Shown piece after piece: positions 59,798-64,000 of a stretch of DNA of 64,000 bases. Position 1 is the first letter of the stretch. Each line of letters opens with the position of its first letter. The stretch is taken from assembly GCA_009809945.1 (NCBI GenBank), contig WTPW01000637.1:134650-198649 (forward strand). Direction: 5' to 3'. Below the pieces are notes generated by a model. It was not told the DNA's origin and did no database searches. It saw only the letters and a list, made by a program, of their open reading frames with translations. The DNA is from Gigaspora margarita. Lineage: Eukaryota; Glomeromycota; Glomeromycetes; Diversisporales; Gigasporaceae. A program made the translations under genes and the position numbers.

Positions 59798-60385
59798 GAT
59801 TATTATTGATGTGTTACAATCCATCCGATATCACCCATTTAGAAAATTCGCTCTATACATAGCAATACAATATATTTTTTTTTCGGTCATTGCGTTATAA
59901 GTCCCATGAGCAATAAAATATTTATCATTGTAATTTTCACAATAATATAAATAATTATAATACGTAATAAGTTAATTCAAGATAAGATCAGCTAAATTAC
60001 GTATTGTTTAAGCTTTAAAATAGCGTTGTGTAATTCAAAATAAATTACAGCCATCTACCACGTGATAGATAATTTTATTGTAAATTACATCAATATATTT
60101 CTTAAAATTTTTATAAATTTCTTCAAAATTTCAATTATTTTAAAATTTTATTTTTTATTTTTTTCATTACATTGAACTGATCATACCTAAATAACAAAAA
60201 CCAAGGATACTATAGTAATTTGTATTCTCCGGTAGCGCAATATTTTGGAAGAAGGCCTTTGAGGTTTCGTCCTCGCCGAAAGGCCAACTTGGTCTATTTC
60301 GTTTGTCTCTGGGTACTCCTATAAATAACCAGTTACTGCATATTCTGTCGCTTTTAAGAATTACTATATTTAATTGATGAATAAA
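59798..60385. other. intergenic and 5' flank of the kinase gene
   Basis: A stem-loop at 60254-60285 pairs GGCCTTT with AAAGGCC, and inside it GAGG with CCTC around a TTTCGT loop. It lies ~100 bp before the kinase start and may be in its 5' UTR. The rest is AT-rich without a recognised feature. Confidence 0.45.
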
Positions 60386-61213
60386 ATGGATAATAATTTA
60401 AAAGACAAAAATGGTAGGTGTTTTTATGCAAACTTAAGAGTATAAATAATTATAATTACTTAATTACATATATATATTTTTTTTAAAGATAACGATAATA
60501 AGCCAGTAGGTTCAAAAAATGACTTAGATCAAAAGACAGAAGATAAGGCTACTAAGCCAATTCCAAATCACACACAACAAAAAGAAGCTAAAACAAATCA
60601 TCATCATGCTGGAAACATTCTACAAACGACTCTTCAAAAAATGTTTCCATCGGCAGATAAGCCAAAAGCTCCCAAAAGTTCGAAAACTTCATCTACTACT
60701 GGTCCTGAATCTGAAGATGAACGAACTGAAAAAACTCAGAGTGCTCGATCCACCCCAAAACAACGTTTTCAGAAACTTAATACGGGATCACATGTTCACA
60801 ATTTACAACCCAAAAAAGTTTATCGTATTAATAATTTCTTTAAAGATCTCGGCATTCATGGACATAATTCTGTGGAAGAAAAATCCCAAAATGAGTCAGA
60901 TGCTACGAAAAAGAAACATTCGGATGAATCTTTATCAGGAAAATATGGGAAGCCCCAAGAAGTCGTTGGTAAAGGTATGATTTAAAATTTATTTTTTTAT
61001 TTATCATTTCATATTACATAAATCACATTTGTTGATCACTAAGTAAGTTATCATTTATTATTCAGGTGCATTTGGTATTGTCCGCATTGCCCACAAAACG
61101 GAACCAAAAGTACCGGGAGAAAAACTTTTTGCAGTCAAGGTTTGTTTTTTTTTTTTTTTNNNNNNNNNNNNNNNNNNNNNNNNNNNNNNNNNNNNNNNNN
61201 NNNNNNNNNNNNN

Positions 61214-61244
<31 letters not shown>

Positions 61245-61602
61245 TATCAAAACTATATAAAATTAGGAATTTAAAAAGCGCCATAACGAACCTTTAAAAA
61301 AATATATGAAACGTTTGACATCGGAATTTTGCATATCCTCTTCCCTTCACCATATCAATGTAATTGACACGATAGATTTACTTCAGGATACCCAGGGAAA
61401 CTATTGCGAAGTTATGGAATATTGTGCTGGTGGGGATTTATACTCTTTGATCATTTCTTCAGGTGGTTTAGAACAAAATGAAGCAGATTGTTTCTTTGGG
61501 CAATTGATTAATGGAGTCAAATATTTGCATGAAAATGGTGTCGCTCATCGGTATGAATTCATAATATAATATAGTTAAAGAAACTATTATGTTTATGTTT
61601 AC

Positions 61603-61645
<43 letters not shown>

Positions 61646-62022
61646 GTGATCTTAAACCTGAAAATCTTCTTCTAACCTCTGATGGATGTCTCAAAATTAC
61701 AGATTTCGGTAATGGTGAATGTTTTAAGATGGCATGGGAAAAACAAGCTCATTTGTCACGTGGGGCTTGCGGTAGTGAACCTTACATTGCTCCTGAAGCG
61801 TTTACTGGTAAATGGTTTGATCCAAGACTTGTAGATGTTTGGGCTTGCGGAATAATTTATATGGGGATGATCACTGCTAGACATCTTTGGCGATGCGCCA
61901 AAGAAAACGAAGATTTTAATTTCAAGATCTATCTAGAATCAAAAAAGCATGGCGAGTGTATTTTAGCTCCTTTCCAAAGATTAAATGAAGTAAGTAACAA
62001 TAAAATTTACAATACATTATTA

Positions 62023-62060
<38 letters not shown>

Positions 62061-62311
62061 ATTAACATGGCATCAATTTTCATTATAAATAGAATCGACG
62101 CCGCATGGTATCCAAGATAATAGAACCAGATCCTAATTTACGTATCACTGCCGAGCAAATTACTGAGGATCCTTGGTTCTCGCAACTTGATATTTGCCAT
62201 AAACCACAAACAAAAAATTCTCATCTACATACAAATACGACGTGTGGTGTAAATGCTACAAACCAGCAACCGACAAATTTGAACAAATTAACTATCATGA
62301 ATATGGTATAG
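60386..62311 (+). CDS. HAL4/HAL5/NPR1-family serine/threonine protein kinase (6 exons)
   Basis: This fungal family (yeast Sat4/Hal4, Hal5, Npr1; fission-yeast Oca2) regulates plasma-membrane transporters for potassium and nutrients. Exons: 60386-60413, 60489-60974, 61066-61139, 61267-61550, 61647-61989, 62093-62311; 477 residues. Residues 1-165 are a disordered Ser/Lys-rich tail. Kinase features: GKGAFG (~170-175), FAVK with K196, EFKKR right after, HRDLKPENLLL (~290-300) and DFG (~310-312; next residue Asn). The activation segment reads RGACGSEPYIAPEAF, the signature of this family, followed by DVWACGIIYMGMI. The C-terminus ends 30-odd residues after the last helix. The third intron carries an assembly gap. 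The exon chain keeps frame throughout. The exact paralogue (Hal4, Hal5 or Npr1) cannot be named from sequence alone. Confidence 0.92.
61141..61260. other. assembly gap inside a kinase intron
   Basis: 54 N (61160-61213) stand between a T-run and an A-run in the intron after the ATP-binding lysine codon. The T-run/N/A-run layout suggests an unresolved homopolymer or inverted insert. The true intron length is unknown; the coding exons on both sides are unaffected. Confidence 0.9.
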
Positions 62312-63126
62312 TCAACCAGTATTGTGGTATTAGCCAATAAAATGTTTTCTTCGATTACATTTAGCTATTGTTCAACAATTTAATTGTTTCTAAAAAAAGA
62401 TAGAAATAAAAANAAAAAAAAAAAAAAAAAAAAAGAGAGAGGGAGAGAGAGAGATAGAGAAAAAAAAAGGGCATCATTAATATTGATCTTAAATTTGTTA
62501 GTATTTTCGATATTTCTGATCTGCCCTATGATCAGCCTTTTGAAATTATATCAAATAGTTTGCTGTTCGTAAATTGTTGGAGAATATTTTTTCGAAACTT
62601 ATTTCGATCATGATTTTTTGTATATTATATAATTTTTTAAGACATGTAAATATGATCAAATAATAATATGGTTATGATTGATCTGAGAATCTACTTATTA
62701 GTATAGTATGTTTAATAGAATCAATTTTCTCAATCAATTACTTAAAAATTCAAAATAAGAGCAAAAGAATAAATATCATTCTTATGCCGATTTTGTATTG
62801 TATTTATATAATGTTTTTTTATTTATTTTTTTTTATTTATAACTATATAATCTTTAATTAATACAAATAATTATTTACCTTAAAAAATATATAAACTAAT
62901 TGTAACCATTTTATTTTATGCCACGAATATTTATCTTGCAATAGTATCGAATTATTGTTTACATAATCTAATTTGTCTTGGTAAGACGAATTGATGTAAA
63001 AAAAAATCTATGATTCCAATTTACAAACCACACATATTATTTGATCCCTCACTTTATCACGATGCTTCAGAAAAAAATTTTGGGTTGTGTAAAATAGACA
63101 AGCCACCGAAAAACAAAATTTTAAGG
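62312..63126. other. 3' flank of the kinase gene
   Basis: Contains a purine tract (A-run then GAGAGAGGGAGAGAGAG) at about 62410-62470 with one N, and otherwise AT-rich sequence. No gene was seen. Confidence 0.45.
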
Positions 63127-63158
63127 TTAGGGTTAGGGTTAGGGTTAGGGTTTAGGGT
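63125..63158. repeat. interstitial telomere-type (TTAGGG)n repeat
   Basis: Four perfect GGTTAG units, then TTTAGGG, reading 5'->3' on the plus strand. Degenerate relatives (GGGTTAAGG, TTATAGGTTAAAGGTTAG) follow at about 63668-63705. TTAGGG is the telomere repeat of most filamentous fungi. The open frame across it (Leu-Gly repeats) is artefactual. Confidence 0.85.
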
Positions 63159-64000
63159 AGATTTTATAATAAACGATTTGATTAATGAATAGAGCCTAAC
63201 GAACTGATGACATCCATATAATAGAGCAAAATAATTAAACTAACCGTAAGAAGTCTGACTATGAACTACAGTATATAGTTAAGAAACAAGTTTTGCATCA
63301 TCAAAACCAGTCTAATCCCAGTAATTTAATATACGTAAATGATTGTCTTGCAAATTTTCAGGTTAAAGCACCTGCTGGCCTGGCTTAGTTGTAATCAAGT
63401 CTTATACTTAATATTGATATCTTCCATTTCTGATTCTTTATTCTATCGCTGTATATGCCATTTGGCATGTGTTAGTCATGTTCTTTTGCACCATCTTTTG
63501 ATTCTCACATGTATTATTCTTATCTGCGGAAGCTTCTTTTCGGTCACGTGACACCATATCGCAAAAAATCATACATAAGGTAACGAATCAAAGTTATATC
63601 TAATTTTTTTTTTATATGTTAATGTTACCAGGGTTCATCGGGTTATATAATTTTATTAGTAAAACCTAGGGTTAAGGTGTTGTTATAGGTTAAAGGTTAG
63701 TATTAGATGTCAAATTTTGAATTAGTTTAGGTTTGAAGGTTTTAATATTTTTGTACTTAGAACACTTAAGGCATTTAATTATTTAGTTTTTTTTTTTGAG
63801 ATATAGCAACTGTGGTGTTTAACATTGGTGCGTTTATAGTAAATTAGAAAAAATATACAGTATACAAAAATATTAATTATTTTATCTTAAAAAAGATTTT
63901 CTTGTAATTTAGTAACCGGACCTTAAATTATACCAATTCACTTTTATGTCAAAATTATAAACTCAATCGGTCGAAAAATTATTCGGTTAATTTTATCAGA
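63159..64000. other. intergenic, no gene seen
   Basis: Two short frames (63010-63192, 63339-63551) have no family resemblance. A CACGTG is at about 63544. Nothing else was recognised. Confidence 0.35.

Noticed and set aside
63010..63192. 60-codon frame with Leu-Gly repeats
   Set aside because: It is created by the TTAGGG run.

Overview
The window reads as nuclear DNA of a filamentous fungus. It is AT-rich, its genes are broken by many short GT-AG introns, it carries a short TTAGGG (telomere-type) run, and it contains fungal versions of conserved eukaryotic genes. The mix of compact intron-rich genes, very AT-rich repeat blocks crowded with nested MITEs and tRNA-headed SINEs, and an IS607-type element suggests a Mucoromycota or Glomeromycotina (arbuscular mycorrhizal, Rhizophagus-like) genome. 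That placement is an inference from style and protein similarity, not from a search.

Layout. Positions 1-12,500 hold no gene: SINEs, two 1.1-kb retroposons with 17-bp target-site duplications, deeply nested MITEs and a 1-kb foldback element. Positions 12.5-28 kb are a gene island. It contains ornithine decarboxylase antizyme (+ strand, 7 exons, a programmed +1 frameshift whose stop codon is split by an intron), a SAM/NCD1 (NAB co-repressor-like) coiled-coil protein (- strand), WDR55/Jip5 (- strand, 9 exons), crooked-neck/Clf1 (+ strand, 12 exons, head-to-head with WDR55) and the mitochondrial chaperone Tim13 (- strand, 4 short exons). Positions 28-57.5 kb are a desert of AT-rich, degraded repeats in which at least six related ~295-bp hAT-type MITEs, six SINEs and several foldback elements are inserted into one another. 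Positions 57.6-59.8 kb carry an IS607-type element: a serine-recombinase tnpA and a TnpB/Fanzor-type RuvC nuclease, both with in-frame stops. Positions 60.4-62.3 kb hold a fungal HAL/NPR1-family protein kinase (6 exons, an assembly gap in one intron). Positions 62.3-64 kb are non-coding and include the TTAGGG run.

The genes are mostly unrelated housekeeping functions: polyamine control, ribosome biogenesis, splicing, mitochondrial import and nutrient or ion-transport signalling. The most unusual items are (1) the antizyme frameshift site, which exists only after splicing and is followed by a very stable 18-bp hairpin, and (2) the IS607 element with a TnpB/Fanzor-like RNA-guided-nuclease gene in a eukaryotic chromosome. 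Exon boundaries below were derived by hand from GT/AG sites, reading-frame continuity and family resemblance; no transcript data were available.
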